Origin: Listeria ivanovii subsp. londoniensis
Lineage (GTDB): Bacteria > Bacillota > Bacilli > Lactobacillales > Listeriaceae
Assembly (NCBI RefSeq): GCF_000763495.1
Contig: NZ_CP009576.1
Location: forward strand, 878,001-942,000
Direction: 5' to 3'
DNA: 64,000 bases
In this document: positions 8,009 through 17,155 of the stretch, piece after piece
Layout of the letters: each line of letters opens with the position of its first letter
Numbering within the stretch: position 1 is the first letter of the stretch
Made by a program: the position numbers and the translations under genes
The notes under the pieces: generated by a model
The model's database searches: none
What the model was told of the DNA's origin: nothing
The model's input: only the letters and a program-made list of their open reading frames with translations

Positions 8009-8709
8009 AAAAAATGATTACTTTTTATCTTAAACAAATAAGCCCCATTCTAGTTATCGGACTAGCAATAGTTTTAGGACTTAATTTAGTAGGGGTGACA
8101 ATGAATATGTTAGAAGGACCAGATTTGCTTTTTAGAGCTATCCGTGGAACGACGGTAATGAGTTTACTATTAATTCTTATTACGACATGGAAAATCACGA
8201 AGCTGGACTCGTCGAAAGAAAATATAACACTAGTCTCTCTTTCTAGATATGCAGAAGTAACCAAGTTCTTTGGAAAACTATTTGCTGCCTATATAGCAGC
8301 AGTTACCGTGATTATCACACAAAGTGCCTTTATTTGGTATTACGGATTCACGACGGACCGTATTGCAACTGGAGATGTTTGGTCATTTATCGCAGGATTA
8401 GGCATGATGTTTTTGTTTATCTTTATGTTTGTTTGTTATTTTGTGATTCCAGTAAGTTGGTTGAAAGACCATGTGAAAGCTAGTTACGTACAAAAAGCAG
8501 GTGTGATTATTCTACTGTTTGGCATTCTGATTTTTAATTTACTAGCAGAGTATTACTTGCATATTTATAATAGCGCGGGAGTTATTTCGATTCTTCCAGA
8601 TGGTAATTTTGAGATTTCGCTACTATCAATTGTTTGGAATATGACTTTATGTGCGATTATTGCTGGAAGTTATATTTATCATAAATCTAAAAAAAGCGAC
8701 ACTATCTGA
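8005..8709 (+). CDS. ABC transporter membrane protein
   Basis: 234 residues with about six hydrophobic segments (roughly residues 12-32, 45-62, 85-108, 125-148, 162-185 and 205-225) and no enzymatic motif. The start overlaps the ATPase stop. By position it is the permease of the GntR-controlled ABC system. A gap of 16 bases separates it from the next, MacB-like gene, so the two ABC systems are probably one transcript. Confidence 0.8.
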   Translation: MKKMITFYLKQISPILVIGLAIVLGLNLVGVTMNMLEGPDLLFRAIRGTTVMSLLLILITTWKITKLDSSKENITLVSLSRYAEVTKFFGKLFAAYIAAVTVIITQSAFIWYYGFTTDRIATGDVWSFIAGLGMMFLFIFMFVCYFVIPVSWLKDHVKASYVQKAGVIILLFGILIFNLLAEYYLHIYNSAGVISILPDGNFEISLLSIVWNMTLCAIIAGSYIYHKSKKSDTI

Positions 8710-8725
8710 AAGTAGGGAAAAATAA

Positions 8726-10726
8726 ATGTTAGAAATTAAATCACTACAAAAATCTTATAAGTTAGGAAAGAAGACAGAAATACCTGTTTTGAAGAATATT
8801 GATGCGACCATTCACGATGGAGAATTCGCAGCCATTATCGGAAAAAGCGGAAGTGGTAAGTCGACATTATTAAATATTATTAGTGGACTGGATACGGATT
8901 ACACTGGAAAAGTTCTCTACAATGGAGAAGATTTACAAGCAATTGATTTAGACAAATATCATTTTAATCATATTGGCTTTATTTTCCAAAGTTTCCATTT
9001 AGTGAGCCATATGTCCGTTCTTGAAAATGTGAAAGTTCCATTATATTTGAACCCGGCGTTGTCAGAAAGTGAACGAAATAACCGTGCGCTAGAATTACTT
9101 CGTCAGGTCGGTTTAGCAGATTTTGAAAAACAAAAACCGTCCCAACTTTCTGGTGGACAAAAGCAGCGAGTTGCAATTGCTAGAGCACTGGCCAATAATC
9201 CAGACATGATCATTGCTGATGAACCAACTGGCGCACTTGACAGCGTTACGTCGGCTGAGATTATTAACTTGCTAAAAGACTTAACTCGACAAGGAACAAC
9301 TGTCATTGTAGTTACACATGATTTAAACATTGCTGATCAAACCGATGTAGTACTACGACTTGCAGATGGCGAAGTAGTTTCATTTGAAAGAAAACAAGTT
9401 ATAGACCAAAATTTTAGTCTGAAAAAAGAAAAAAAGTTACGCCTAAATGGCTTGGCAATTACTAAGATTTCTTTTCGAAGCTTCTTCAATCGGAAATTTC
9501 GAAACTTGCTCGTTGCACTTGGAACGTCTATTGGAATTATCGCTATTTTGCTAGCTTTTGGTCTTGGAAATGGGGTTAATCAAAGCCTATCCCAGATTTT
9601 TGGAACAACTTTTTCACCCAATCAAATTACGACCTATTATATGGAAGATGGTGGTTCAAAGTCACCTGAACCAACGACGCCTTTAACCGAAAGTGAAATT
9701 AAAAAAATTAAGCAGTTGTATCAAGATGAAAATATTTCAGAAGTATACGAGCGTACAACGATTCAAGGAATAAAATTTGAATACGATGGGAAAGATTTAA
9801 AAGGTGCATCAAATGAAATGCAAGAGGCAAATTTTAAACCAGCTCGTTATGAAGATTTAACAGTGGAAGATGAATATTTACTAAGTGGAGAAATGGTCAA
9901 AAGCGATGAAGCCGGAGTAGTCATTCCATCAAGTGTTGCTAGAAAGGCACTCGGAAAATCAGATACAGCTGAGCTAACGAAAAAAGATGGTGACAAACTA
10001 ATTGGTAAAAAAATAACCTTGCTTTTCGCTGGTAGAAACAGTGATACAACTAGCACCGTCAAAACAGAAACAGTCATCACTGGTATCACTAATCCATCAA
10101 AAGAAGGCTTTGCAAGTGGATTTAATGTTTCCACCAAAACAATGAACGATTTTATAAAAAATACCGGGATAGAAAAACCAATTTTATCTGTGGATGCTTT
10201 TACAGAAACAACCAAACAAGCAGAACAAGTAGTAGAAAAATACGAAAATGATAAGAACTGGGCCAATTATTCGATTACAAATGCGAATGCTTTTGTAGAT
10301 ACCTTTAGCCAATTTACCGATATTATTGTCTATTTAATTGCCTTTGTAGCAGGACTTTCTTTAGCAGTTGCAGGCGTGATGATTGCGATTGTGCTCTATA
10401 TTGGTGTCGTAGAGCGAACCAGAGAAATTGGTGTATTCCGAGCCATTGGTTATCGTAAACGTCATATCCGCGGTTTATTTATGATGGAGGCGAGTTACAT
10501 TATTATTTTAGCAAATGTACTATCTGGTGCAGTAGCAATGGCGATTGCCAAATTAGTTAGTCCAATTTTAGAAACAAAAATCGGCTTTGAAGATATGATT
10601 CATATTTCGGTTTGGAATTTCTTAGTTACACTTGCAATAACCATTACGATTGGCTTTATTTTTTCCATCTATCCAAGTAATAAAGCCGCAAAACTTGATG
10701 CTGCGGAAGCATTACGATCAGAATAA
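8726..10726 (+). CDS. Fused ABC ATPase-permease of the MacB/FtsX type
   Basis: 666 residues. An N-terminal ATPase has Walker [10 protein letters not shown] (39-47), signature [16 protein letters not shown], Walker [13 protein letters not shown] and switch TVIVVTHD. It is joined to a four-helix FtsX/MacB-type permease: a first TM near residue 262, a large extracytoplasmic region (~290-525), then three TMs and the conserved [14 protein letters not shown] segment. Members expel peptides or antibiotics, or transmit mechanical signals across the membrane. The ATPase-permease fusion is MacB-like, but no membrane-fusion protein of usual length follows; the small anchored protein downstream may be an accessory subunit. 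Confidence 0.9.
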   Translation: MLEIKSLQKSYKLGKKTEIPVLKNIDATIHDGEFAAIIGKSGSGKSTLLNIISGLDTDYTGKVLYNGEDLQAIDLDKYHFNHIGFIFQSFHLVSHMSVLENVKVPLYLNPALSESERNNRALELLRQVGLADFEKQKPSQLSGGQKQRVAIARALANNPDMIIADEPTGALDSVTSAEIINLLKDLTRQGTTVIVVTHDLNIADQTDVVLRLADGEVVSFERKQVIDQNFSLKKEKKLRLNGLAITKISFRSFFNRKFRNLLVALGTSIGIIAILLAFGLGNGVNQSLSQIFGTTFSPNQITTYYMEDGGSKSPEPTTPLTESEIKKIKQLYQDENISEVYERTTIQGIKFEYDGKDLKGASNEMQEANFKPARYEDLTVEDEYLLSGEMVKSDEAGVVIPSSVARKALGKSDTAELTKKDGDKLIGKKITLLFAGRNSDTTSTVKTETVITGITNPSKEGFASGFNVSTKTMNDFIKNTGIEKPILSVDAFTETTKQAEQVVEKYENDKNWANYSITNANAFVDTFSQFTDIIVYLIAFVAGLSLAVAGVMIAIVLYIGVVERTREIGVFRAIGYRKRHIRGLFMMEASYIIILANVLSGAVAMAIAKLVSPILETKIGFEDMIHISVWNFLVTLAITITIGFIFSIYPSNKAAKLDAAEALRSE

Positions 10727-10752
10727 CAAAAAATGAAAAGAGGAATTTAAAT

Positions 10753-11253
10753 ATGAAAAAATCAGTAAAAATCAGTTTAATTATTGTAGGAATTGCCGTA
10801 GTTATATTTGCCGGAGTGATGCTTTCTTATCGCTTCTTAAAATCAATGAACGTGATCGCAAATGAAGAAATAAATGAATCAGCAACTGGAAATCACGTAT
10901 TGTTAGCAACACAGGGAAGTGATTTTAAAGATAGTGTGATTGACCAAATAAAACAAGATATGGCAAAAGAAAATGTTCATATTTCGATTATGGATACAAC
11001 TAAATTAGATAAAGTAAATGCCGATGATTATGACAAAATAGTTCTATTTACCACCGTTCAATCGGATGATATCCCTGAAAATGTCACAACTTTTATGAAT
11101 GATAACAAAGACAAAGGGATCCATATCGCTGTTACCGCTGATTCTGGACGCTGGGACAAGCAACCAAAAGATGTAGATGCGATATCGGAAGCATCGAAAA
11201 GTGAGAATAAACAAGATTTTGTAGATGATTTGTCACAAGCGATTTTGAAGTAA
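10753..11253 (+). CDS. Membrane-anchored hypothetical protein, flavodoxin-like layout
   Basis: 166 residues: one N-terminal TM helix (~5-28) and an extracytoplasmic or cytoplasmic domain with alternating strands and helices (VLLATQGS, KIVLFTTVQ, HIAVTADSGRWD) reminiscent of a flavodoxin fold, but without clear FMN-binding loops. It begins 26 bases after the MacB-like gene with a ribosome-binding site and ends at a strong terminator, so it is the last gene of the ABC operon. An accessory role for the transporter is inferred from position only. Confidence 0.65.
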   Translation: MKKSVKISLIIVGIAVVIFAGVMLSYRFLKSMNVIANEEINESATGNHVLLATQGSDFKDSVIDQIKQDMAKENVHISIMDTTKLDKVNADDYDKIVLFTTVQSDDIPENVTTFMNDNKDKGIHIAVTADSGRWDKQPKDVDAISEASKSENKQDFVDDLSQAILK

Positions 11254-11264
11254 ATATGAATTGC

Positions 11265-11311
11265 AAAAGTGTAATATGATGAGGAATCCTTGTCATATTA
11301 CACTTTTTTAG
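11265..11311 (+). terminator. Terminator of the double-ABC operon
   Basis: AAAAGTGTAATATGA (11265-11279) pairs perfectly with TCATATTACACTTTT (11293-11307), followed by T residues. Confidence 0.9.
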
Positions 11312-11415
11312 TTGGAATAAATTCATAATAAGCAATTAGTTGATATAATTATCCCTTCTAAATGTTTGGGCGAGCTAATTCGATTAAAAATGCCAAAGAA
11401 CGAGAGGTGGCTGAC

Positions 11416-11641
11416 ATGAATCAATTCAACGATTTACAAAGCAAATTAAAAACAAACAAAGAATTTTAGTAATTGGTCCTAATGGTGCCGGAAAGTCAAC
11501 GTTTTCCTCCAAACTAGGAAAATACTTATCTATGGAAGCATATCACTTAGATAAAATATTTTGGAAAAAATTGGAAGCAGTTATCTTATCAATATCATGA
11601 CAAGAAGGTTTACATACTTGTTTGCAAAAAAACAGAATAGC
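11416..11641 (+). pseudogene. Remnant of a FlaR/adenylate-kinase-like P-loop gene
   Basis: An ATG at 11416 opens a frame that stops after 17 codons. The adjacent frame from about 11460 reads RILVIGPNGAGKSTFSSKLG, a complete Walker A (11475-11501), then YHLDKIFW as in topology-modulation/FlaR-type kinases, and stops at 11598. A third stretch (11593-11640) reads YHDKKVYILVCKKTE, like the C-terminal end of the same family. The usual ~170 residues have been reduced by at least one frameshift and a central deletion, so this is a relic and not a working gene. Confidence 0.7.
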
Positions 11642-11678
11642 AAAAGGATGTGAGGGGAAATTGGAATGATCATTTTTA

Positions 11679-11822
11679 ATGGATGCTGTGAAGTATAATA
11701 AACGGTCGGGAATACCAACAGAGGAATTGCTGGAAAAAGAGTATAAAGGCGAAACCTACATAATTGAAAGTTATAGAGTTTATAAAAAATATTGCAAAGC
11801 CTTAAGAATTGTTGCTGGCTAA
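11679..11822 (+). pseudogene. Short frame of unknown origin (47 aa), possible gene remnant
   Basis: An ATG at 11679 and a stop at 11820 give 47 residues starting MDAVKYNKRSGIPTEELLEK, with a plausible coding composition but no good ribosome-binding site. It lies directly behind the decayed P-loop gene. No family is recognised. It may be the surviving end of another deleted gene or a small protein of unknown role. Confidence 0.3.
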
Positions 11823-11871
11823 ACTGCTAAAACGATATAATCATTTTCGTTACATCGTTTTTTTACTTTTC

Positions 11872-11885
11872 GTAACCGCGGTTAC
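11872..11885 (+). promoter_or_regulatory. Perfect 14-bp palindrome, candidate Crp/Fnr site for the hydrolase gene
   Basis: GTAACCGCGGTTAC is self-complementary. Its centre lies 32 bp upstream of the centre of a -10-like TATACT (11908-11913), which places it near -41.5 relative to the expected start, the class II activator position. A matching GTAAC-N4-GTTAC element sits at the same spacing before btlB. Confidence 0.65.
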
Positions 11886-11951
11886 AGATTTAATGGTTAT
11901 TACTGTTTATACTATGACTATATTCTAGATAAATTAGAGGAGATGGTTTTA

Positions 11952-12791
11952 ATGAGTATTTTGAAATTAGAAGGAGCAAATTTAGCCTATCAAAAAGTTG
12001 GACAAGGGCCAGTACTTATTTTTATTCCCGGTGCAAATGGTACAGGTGATATCTTTTTGCCACTCGCAGCGGAATTGCAAGAACATTTTACTGTAGTAAC
12101 TGTAGATCGTCGTGCTTATGGGAAAAGTGAAGTAACCGAAGCTTTACCCGAACGTGCAAGCCTAGCTGATGATGACTACCGAGTGAAAAGAGATGCAGCA
12201 GATATTGCGGCACTCGCAAAAGAAGTAAGCGACGAACCAGTCTATATTTTAGGTTCCAGCTCAGGGTCCATTGTTGCTATGCATGTACTTAAAGATTATC
12301 TAGAAGTGGTTAAAAAAATTGCTTTTCACGAACCGCCAATCAATACTTTTTTACCAGATGCAAAAAAATGGCAAGATTCCAATGAAGAAATCGTCCAAAC
12401 TGCGATAAATAAAAATATGGCTGAGGCGATGCAACTATTTGGAAAAACACTCCATATTGCACCAATTGATGCGTTAAGTATGTCCAAACCAGCAGTATCT
12501 ACAGAAGATGCGATAGAAAAAGATCCAGTAACGAAACAAATGAAATACTGGTTCCAATACGAAATTCGCCAATATACAAGTTCTGACATTTCAGTAGCGG
12601 ATTTCAAGCCATATATTGAAAAAATTACTTTACTAAACGGGACTGACTCTAGAGGTTCATTCCCGCAAGATGTAAACAAATATTTATCCGAACAAACTGG
12701 ACTTGAAATCGTAGAGATTCCGGGTGGACATTTAGGGTACATTCAAAAACCTGCTGGATTTGCTGAAGTACTTTTGGAAATGTGGCGCTAA
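11952..12791 (+). CDS. Alpha/beta-hydrolase fold protein
   Basis: 279 residues. The oxyanion region is [10 protein letters not shown] (~30), the nucleophile elbow is LGSSSGS (Gly-x-Ser-x-Gly, ~104-108), a candidate acid is in LNGTDSRG, and the catalytic His is in GGHLGY near the C-terminus. It has no signal peptide, so it is cytoplasmic. ATG 11952 is preferred to ATG 11943 because the GAGGAG motif abuts the latter and is nine bases from the former. It forms a locus with the Crp/Fnr regulator and btlB and has the same type of palindrome upstream. The substrate is unknown; an ester or conjugate handled together with the BtlB substrate is a hypothesis. Confidence 0.85.
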   Translation: MSILKLEGANLAYQKVGQGPVLIFIPGANGTGDIFLPLAAELQEHFTVVTVDRRAYGKSEVTEALPERASLADDDYRVKRDAADIAALAKEVSDEPVYILGSSSGSIVAMHVLKDYLEVVKKIAFHEPPINTFLPDAKKWQDSNEEIVQTAINKNMAEAMQLFGKTLHIAPIDALSMSKPAVSTEDAIEKDPVTKQMKYWFQYEIRQYTSSDISVADFKPYIEKITLLNGTDSRGSFPQDVNKYLSEQTGLEIVEIPGGHLGYIQKPAGFAEVLLEMWR

Positions 12792-12798
12792 AGGAAAG

Positions 12799-12835
12799 AA
12801 ATCCTGCTAAATAAAAAATTTAGCGGGATTTTTTT
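12799..12835 (+). terminator. Terminator of the hydrolase gene
   Basis: AAATCCTGCTAAAT (12799-12812) pairs with ATTTAGCGGGATTT (12818-12831) with one G-T pair, followed by a T run. Confidence 0.88.
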
Positions 12836-12849
12836 GTTCGAAATTGCTA

Positions 12850-12900
12850 TTTGAAAGAAAGTGGTCTATGCTTACCTAGAAAAAACAACTTTCTTTCAAA
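12850..12900 (+). promoter_or_regulatory. 13-bp inverted repeat abutting the Crp/Fnr gene's ribosome-binding site
   Basis: TTTGAAAGAAAGT (12850-12862) and ACTTTCTTTCAAA (12888-12900) are exact reverse complements separated by 25 bp. The right arm runs into the AAAGGAG Shine-Dalgarno (12898-12904). It could be a protein operator or an RNA stem that limits ribosome access. Confidence 0.55.
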
Positions 12901-12909
12901 GGAGTAAAC

Positions 12910-13593
12910 ATGATGGATATTCGAACAGAACTGCAAAAAAGCCAATTATGTGAAGATCTTACTGATAATCAATTGACCGAATTAATGACCCAAATTACCG
13001 TAAGAGAAAAACATTATAAAAATAATGAAATCTTATTTTATACAAAAGAAGCAACGAAAATTTTTATTTTAGTGAATGGAAATGTGGCGATTGCGAAAAA
13101 CACCATTAGTGGTAAACGAATTCTTGGGAAAAGTGTGTCAGAACGAGGAGAGATTACTGGTGAAATTTACTATTTTTCTCACCGTAATCCTTTTTGGGAA
13201 TATGCGATTGCTTTAGAGCCAACCACCGTTCTCGAAATTAGTGGGATTGAAAAAGAAAACCTACAACAATTAGATTTAACCCTTCAAAACTGTCTATTAG
13301 TAAACTTACTAAAAAGCGTAACGAGAAAATTTGAATATATCGGTGAAAAAGTACGGATCACGTCAGAGGATTCCGTTCGAGCCAAAATTAGTAATTATTT
13401 ATTAGGATTACAACAAGAAGATGGAAGTATTGAATTAACTGAAACTAGAGAAGAAATTGCCGATTATTTAGATATCACTAGGCCCTCACTCTCAAGAGAA
13501 CTTGGTAGAATGCAAAAAGAAAATATCATTCAAATCGAAGGAAATAAAGTCATAATTTTAGATGTAGTTATTTTTGATGCTTTTATCGAATAA
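12910..13593 (+). CDS. Crp/Fnr-family regulator of the btlB locus
   Basis: 227 residues: a cyclic-nucleotide-binding-like barrel (~15-125) and a C-terminal wHTH (~170-222, with TREEIADYLDITRPSLSRELGRM). No Fe-S cysteine cluster is visible. From memory of the L. monocytogenes map this corresponds to the PrfA-like Lmo0753, reported to affect L-rhamnose use; that link is positional. Both neighbours carry a GTAAC-N4-GTTAC palindrome at an activator-like position, so this protein is the natural candidate to bind them. Translation starts at one of two adjacent ATGs (12910 or 12913) after AAAGGAG. Its own leader has a 13-bp inverted repeat. Confidence 0.88.
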   Translation: MMDIRTELQKSQLCEDLTDNQLTELMTQITVREKHYKNNEILFYTKEATKIFILVNGNVAIAKNTISGKRILGKSVSERGEITGEIYYFSHRNPFWEYAIALEPTTVLEISGIEKENLQQLDLTLQNCLLVNLLKSVTRKFEYIGEKVRITSEDSVRAKISNYLLGLQQEDGSIELTETREEIADYLDITRPSLSRELGRMQKENIIQIEGNKVIILDVVIFDAFIE

Positions 13594-13604
13594 AAACCGA
13601 TTTC

Positions 13605-13618
13605 GTAACCACTGTTAC
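13605..13618 (+). promoter_or_regulatory. Palindromic Crp/Fnr-type site upstream of btlB
   Basis: GTAACCACTGTTAC has perfect 5-bp arms and the same GTAAC-N4-GTTAC form as 11872-11885. Its centre is exactly 32 bp from the centre of a possible extended -10 (TGA-TAAGCT, hexamer 13641-13646), the same spacing as at the hydrolase gene. Confidence 0.62.
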
Positions 13619-13678
13619 ATCTTCTTCATAGGCAAAATGATAAGCTAGCTGTATTAAACCGAATATGGAGGAGATCCA

Positions 13679-14290
13679 ATGTTATTGACGAGAAATTTAC
13701 CTTATACAGATGAAACAATGCGTGCCAAAGCGGATATTTTAGAATTGGTTCAATTTGAGCGATTTTGCCGAGATAATGCACTTTGGGATGCGATGGAAAC
13801 TTGTTTTATGAAAGATTCTAGTGTAAAAATATCTTGGTTTCAAGGGACTGGCCATGGATTTATCGAAGCTTCTAAAAAGATGACTAATCCAGCACCACAC
13901 AAAATCTATAACACGCAAATTTGGATTAACGGTAACCGCGCTGTTACTATCATGCAAGCGACAATCCAAACACGTTCTATCATAAATGGCGTGGAAATGG
14001 AATTAAACTCAGATGCTAAGTTGGTTACACGTGTCGAACGAATAGACGGATCTTGGTATATTAAAGCATTTGAAGGCGTTTATGAAAAAGACTCGCTAAC
14101 CCCTGTTGTGCCAAGTGAAAATGCCAATGTCTCAGCCAATCTATTAGCCGATTTCAGAAAAAGTTATGCTTGTTTAGCACTTTCTTTAACATTAAATGGC
14201 TATGAAATCGACAATAGCTTACCAGGAATTGATTGGCCGGAACAAGTGACTGAATTTTTCAAAGAAGCAGATGAATGGTTGTTGCAATAA
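13679..14290 (+). CDS. btlB: SnoaL/BaiE-like protein (bile tolerance protein BtlB homolog)
   Basis: 203 residues. The first ~140 show the SnoaL-like cone fold: an N-terminal helix (ELVQFERFCRDN), then strands around KISWFQGTGHGF, a conserved His in APHKIYN, RAVTIMQATIQTR and WYIKAFEGVYE. Bile acid 7-alpha-dehydratase (BaiE) belongs to this fold, and the L. monocytogenes gene at this map position was named btlB for its role in bile tolerance (from memory). Whether it truly dehydrates a bile acid cannot be told from sequence. It starts 11 nt after GGAGG and is probably activated by the upstream Crp/Fnr protein. A terminator follows. Confidence 0.78.
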   Translation: MLLTRNLPYTDETMRAKADILELVQFERFCRDNALWDAMETCFMKDSSVKISWFQGTGHGFIEASKKMTNPAPHKIYNTQIWINGNRAVTIMQATIQTRSIINGVEMELNSDAKLVTRVERIDGSWYIKAFEGVYEKDSLTPVVPSENANVSANLLADFRKSYACLALSLTLNGYEIDNSLPGIDWPEQVTEFFKEADEWLLQ

Positions 14291-14293
14291 GGG

Positions 14294-14330
14294 AAAGGGT
14301 AGCTAATTCAAAACTAGCTATCCTTTTTAT
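14294..14330 (+). terminator. Terminator of btlB
   Basis: AAAGGGTAGCTA (14294-14305) pairs with TAGCTATCCTTT (14315-14326), followed by T residues. Confidence 0.85.
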
Positions 14331-14402
14331 GAAGCGTGTTAAAACAGGAAATATGGTATACTTAGTCCTAAATAAAGCTCATAAAAGGCGGGTGATTAGT
14401 CA

Positions 14403-15227
14403 ATGGAAAAAAGTAAAACAGTCCAATTTTTACTGTTTTTTTCAGTTATAGCTCTTATTCTAAGCATTATTGGCGTCGGTTCCATCTGGTTTGGACAAAA
14501 AAATCATCCAGCAAGTGAAACAAAGAAAGAGACAAAGCAAAGTGACACAAAAGTTGATAAAAAACAAGCTACTTTTAAAATTACAGCACTTGGGGATTCG
14601 CTGACTTATGGGGTGGGCGATATAGAAGGTGGCGGCTATGTTCGAGTTGTGGAAGATTATTATAAAAAAGCTACTAAAAACGTAGAGCAGGTGAACTTAG
14701 CCATTAGTGGCGCAAAATCGGAGCAACTATTGAAACAACTTGATCAAAAAGAGGTACAAAATCAAATTAAATCAGCGAACATTATTCTGATGACAATCGG
14801 TGGAAACGATTTGTTTCGCGGTGGGGAAGCGCTAGATGATTTCGCTAGTGATGCTATTAAACAAGCGGAAACTAGCTATGAAAAAAATTTGCAGCAAATC
14901 TACCAAACAATTCAGAAGTTAAACCCCACTGCCCCAGTTTTCCATATTGGTCTTTATAATCCATTTATGACATTGGAAAATGCAACCGAAATGTCGAGCG
15001 TGGTGGCGAAGTGGAATATGGACAGCCAAAACTTAACGCAAAAAGAAAAGGGGATCATTTATATCCCGACTTTTGATTTATTTCAGCAAAACGGAGAAGC
15101 ATATTTAGCAACAGATAAATTTCATCCGAATCATGCCGGATATCAGTTTATTGGTAACCGAGTGACAGAAGTTATCCAGACAGGAGGCGGAGCAAATGAT
15201 GACGGATCCAGCACTTCAAGTAACTGA
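14403..15227 (+). CDS. Membrane-anchored SGNH/GDSL hydrolase
   Basis: 274 residues. One N-terminal TM segment (~8-29) acts as signal anchor, followed by a charged linker. The SGNH blocks are all present: block I ALGDSLTYG (catalytic Ser, ~62), the oxyanion Gly in block II, GGNDLF (block III Asn) and DKFHPNHAGY (block V Asp/His). The active domain should face outside and cleave an acyl or acetyl ester of a lipid or wall glycan. An extended -10 (TGG-TATACT, hexamer 14357-14362) lies upstream. The end overlaps the ABC ATPase gene by 32 bases, so the three genes to 17077 form one operon. Confidence 0.88.
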   Translation: MEKSKTVQFLLFFSVIALILSIIGVGSIWFGQKNHPASETKKETKQSDTKVDKKQATFKITALGDSLTYGVGDIEGGGYVRVVEDYYKKATKNVEQVNLAISGAKSEQLLKQLDQKEVQNQIKSANIILMTIGGNDLFRGGEALDDFASDAIKQAETSYEKNLQQIYQTIQKLNPTAPVFHIGLYNPFMTLENATEMSSVVAKWNMDSQNLTQKEKGIIYIPTFDLFQQNGEAYLATDKFHPNHAGYQFIGNRVTEVIQTGGGANDDGSSTSSN

Positions 15228-16104
15228 TTTACATAAAAAAATTCGCAAACGAGCTATTATTAAAGGAATTTCTTTTGAAGTCATGCCAGGAGAAGTATTC
15301 GGATTTCTTGGACCAAATGGAGCTGGGAAAACAACAACCATTCGGATGATTGTTGGTCTAATTAAGCCAACATCAGGAACAATTTTAATTGGCGGAAAAG
15401 ATATTCGGAAAAATTTTACAGAAGCAATGCGAGGCCTTGGATCAATTGTTGAAAATCCAGAATTCTACGGATTTTTGACCGGACAAGAAAATCTCGCTTA
15501 TTTTGCTCGAATGGATGCATCCATAAAAAAAGAACGAATCCAAGAGGTAACTGAATTAATAGGTCTAGAAAAACGAATAAATGATCGTGTTTCTACTTAC
15601 TCGCTTGGCATGCGTCAACGGCTTGGAATTGCCCAGGCGTTACTTTCAAAACCGAAATTATTAATTCTTGATGAACCGACGAATGGGCTTGATCCATCTG
15701 GCATCCACGAAATGCGCGACTTTATCCGCGCACTCGCCAGAAACGAAGGAATTAGCGTACTTGTATCCTCTCATTTACTTAGTGAAATTGAATTGCTTTG
15801 TGACCGTGTCGCGATTATGACAGACGGAACGATTATTAAAACCGATCAAGTGTCGCATTTACTCAATTCCCGTGAACAACTTCGCTGGCGTGTAACCCCT
15901 TTTGAAAAGGCAAAAACAATTCTAGAAAAACTAACGACACTTGAAATCGACGAGGAATGCCTAGTGACTCCGATGAACGAAAAGAGTGCAGAGTGGAACG
16001 AGCAGCTAGTGGCACAAGGAATTCAAGTCCACGAAATTGATAAACGCAAACCTTCTCTAGAAGACCTATTCCTAGAATTAACAGGAGGTCAGTCTATTGA
16101 TTAA
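15196..16104 (+). CDS. ABC-2 type exporter ATPase (BcrA-like)
   Basis: 302 residues: Walker A GPNGAGKT, signature YSLGMRQRLGIAQALL, Walker B LLILDEPTNGLDPSG and switch VLVSSHLLSEIE, then a ~90-residue C-terminal extension as in BcrA-type exporters. It starts at an ATG pair after AGGAGG, inside the end of the SGNH gene, and overlaps the permease by 8 bases. It pairs with the following membrane protein. Export of a lipid-like compound or antibiotic is typical of the family; the substrate is not determined. Confidence 0.9.
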   Translation: MMTDPALQVTDLHKKIRKRAIIKGISFEVMPGEVFGFLGPNGAGKTTTIRMIVGLIKPTSGTILIGGKDIRKNFTEAMRGLGSIVENPEFYGFLTGQENLAYFARMDASIKKERIQEVTELIGLEKRINDRVSTYSLGMRQRLGIAQALLSKPKLLILDEPTNGLDPSGIHEMRDFIRALARNEGISVLVSSHLLSEIELLCDRVAIMTDGTIIKTDQVSHLLNSREQLRWRVTPFEKAKTILEKLTTLEIDEECLVTPMNEKSAEWNEQLVAQGIQVHEIDKRKPSLEDLFLELTGGQSID

Positions 16105-17077
16105 TTTAGTCTATAATGAACAACTAAAACTCTGGCGCAAAAAAAGATTAATTGTTATCCTGACGCTTGTTGCAATTATTGTTGCAATTTTTACCTATGC
16201 ACAGTTCAGACAGTATCAGGAAGATGAAAAACAAGCAGGGACAAGTGATTGGCACGTACAGACCCAACAAGAGATTGTCGACCTTGAAAATAGGCTCGGT
16301 ACAGGACGACTTCCAGAAGAATATCAAAAATACTTTAAAGTGCTAGTCGGACAACTTCAATATTATTTGGATAAAGATATTAATCCAAATGCACCAGGCG
16401 CCCCCACTTTCTTAAAAACATTTGTCGAAAATGGGATTAGTTTGTTATTTCCACTGTTTATTATGGTTATAGCTGCTGATTTGATTTCCGCAGAAACAAG
16501 CGCTGGGACGATGAAATTTTTACTCACTAGACCCGTGAAAAGGTGGCGAATTTTGACGAGTAAGTATATTTCGATGCTCCTCTCGATATCGGCGATAATG
16601 ATCTTATCGGCAGTTATCGCCTACTTGATTTCGGGAGTTGTTTTCGGTTATAGTGGCTGGAATGCTCCAGTCCTTACTGGATTTAGTGTAAAAGATGGAG
16701 CAATAAGTACAGCAGGCGTATACCAGCTTCCAGTTTGGCAACTTTTATTAATGGAATTCGGTCTTGCCTGGTTTGTTAGTGTCGTTGTCGGTGTGCTTAC
16801 AATGTTTGTGTCGGTTCTCGTTCGTTCGACAGCAGCCGTCATGGGGATTATGCTTGCTTCCTTAATTACTGGAACAATCCTAACCAATCTCGTCAGCTCC
16901 TGGCCAAGTGCGAAATATTTATTTATGGTTAATCTACAACTTACCAACTATTTAAACGGATCCAGTCCACCAGTGGAAGGAATGACGTTGAATTTTTCGA
17001 TGCTCGTCTTAACAGTATGGATGTTAGTCGCATTCGTCTTATCTTACTTTATTTTCACTAAAAGAGATGTTTATTAA
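16097..17077 (+). CDS. ABC-2 type transporter permease
   Basis: 326 residues: one N-terminal TM (~17-33), a soluble loop, then five hydrophobic segments in the second half, with SAGTMKFLLTRPVKRWRIL typical of ABC-2 permeases. It starts at TTG 16097, 13 bases after GGAGG and overlapping the ATPase. It forms an exporter with it. A terminator follows at once. Confidence 0.85.
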   Translation: MINLVYNEQLKLWRKKRLIVILTLVAIIVAIFTYAQFRQYQEDEKQAGTSDWHVQTQQEIVDLENRLGTGRLPEEYQKYFKVLVGQLQYYLDKDINPNAPGAPTFLKTFVENGISLLFPLFIMVIAADLISAETSAGTMKFLLTRPVKRWRILTSKYISMLLSISAIMILSAVIAYLISGVVFGYSGWNAPVLTGFSVKDGAISTAGVYQLPVWQLLLMEFGLAWFVSVVVGVLTMFVSVLVRSTAAVMGIMLASLITGTILTNLVSSWPSAKYLFMVNLQLTNYLNGSSPPVEGMTLNFSMLVLTVWMLVAFVLSYFIFTKRDVY

Positions 17078-17101
17078 AGAGCGCAGATTTGCGCTCTTTT
17101 T
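17076..17101 (+). terminator. Terminator of the SGNH/ABC-2 operon
   Basis: AAAGAGCGCA (17076-17085) and TGCGCTCTTT (17090-17099) form a short GC-rich hairpin with a T tail, overlapping the stop codon. Confidence 0.88.
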
Positions 17102-17155
17102 TACGTGCAATAAAAGTTACTTACTTTTTGTGAGCATATCACTTTCTTTTTCAAT

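Noticed and set aside
12326..12742. Antisense frame of 138 codons opposite the alpha/beta hydrolase gene
   Set aside because: A shadow of a well-supported gene; no ribosome-binding site and no recognisable motif.
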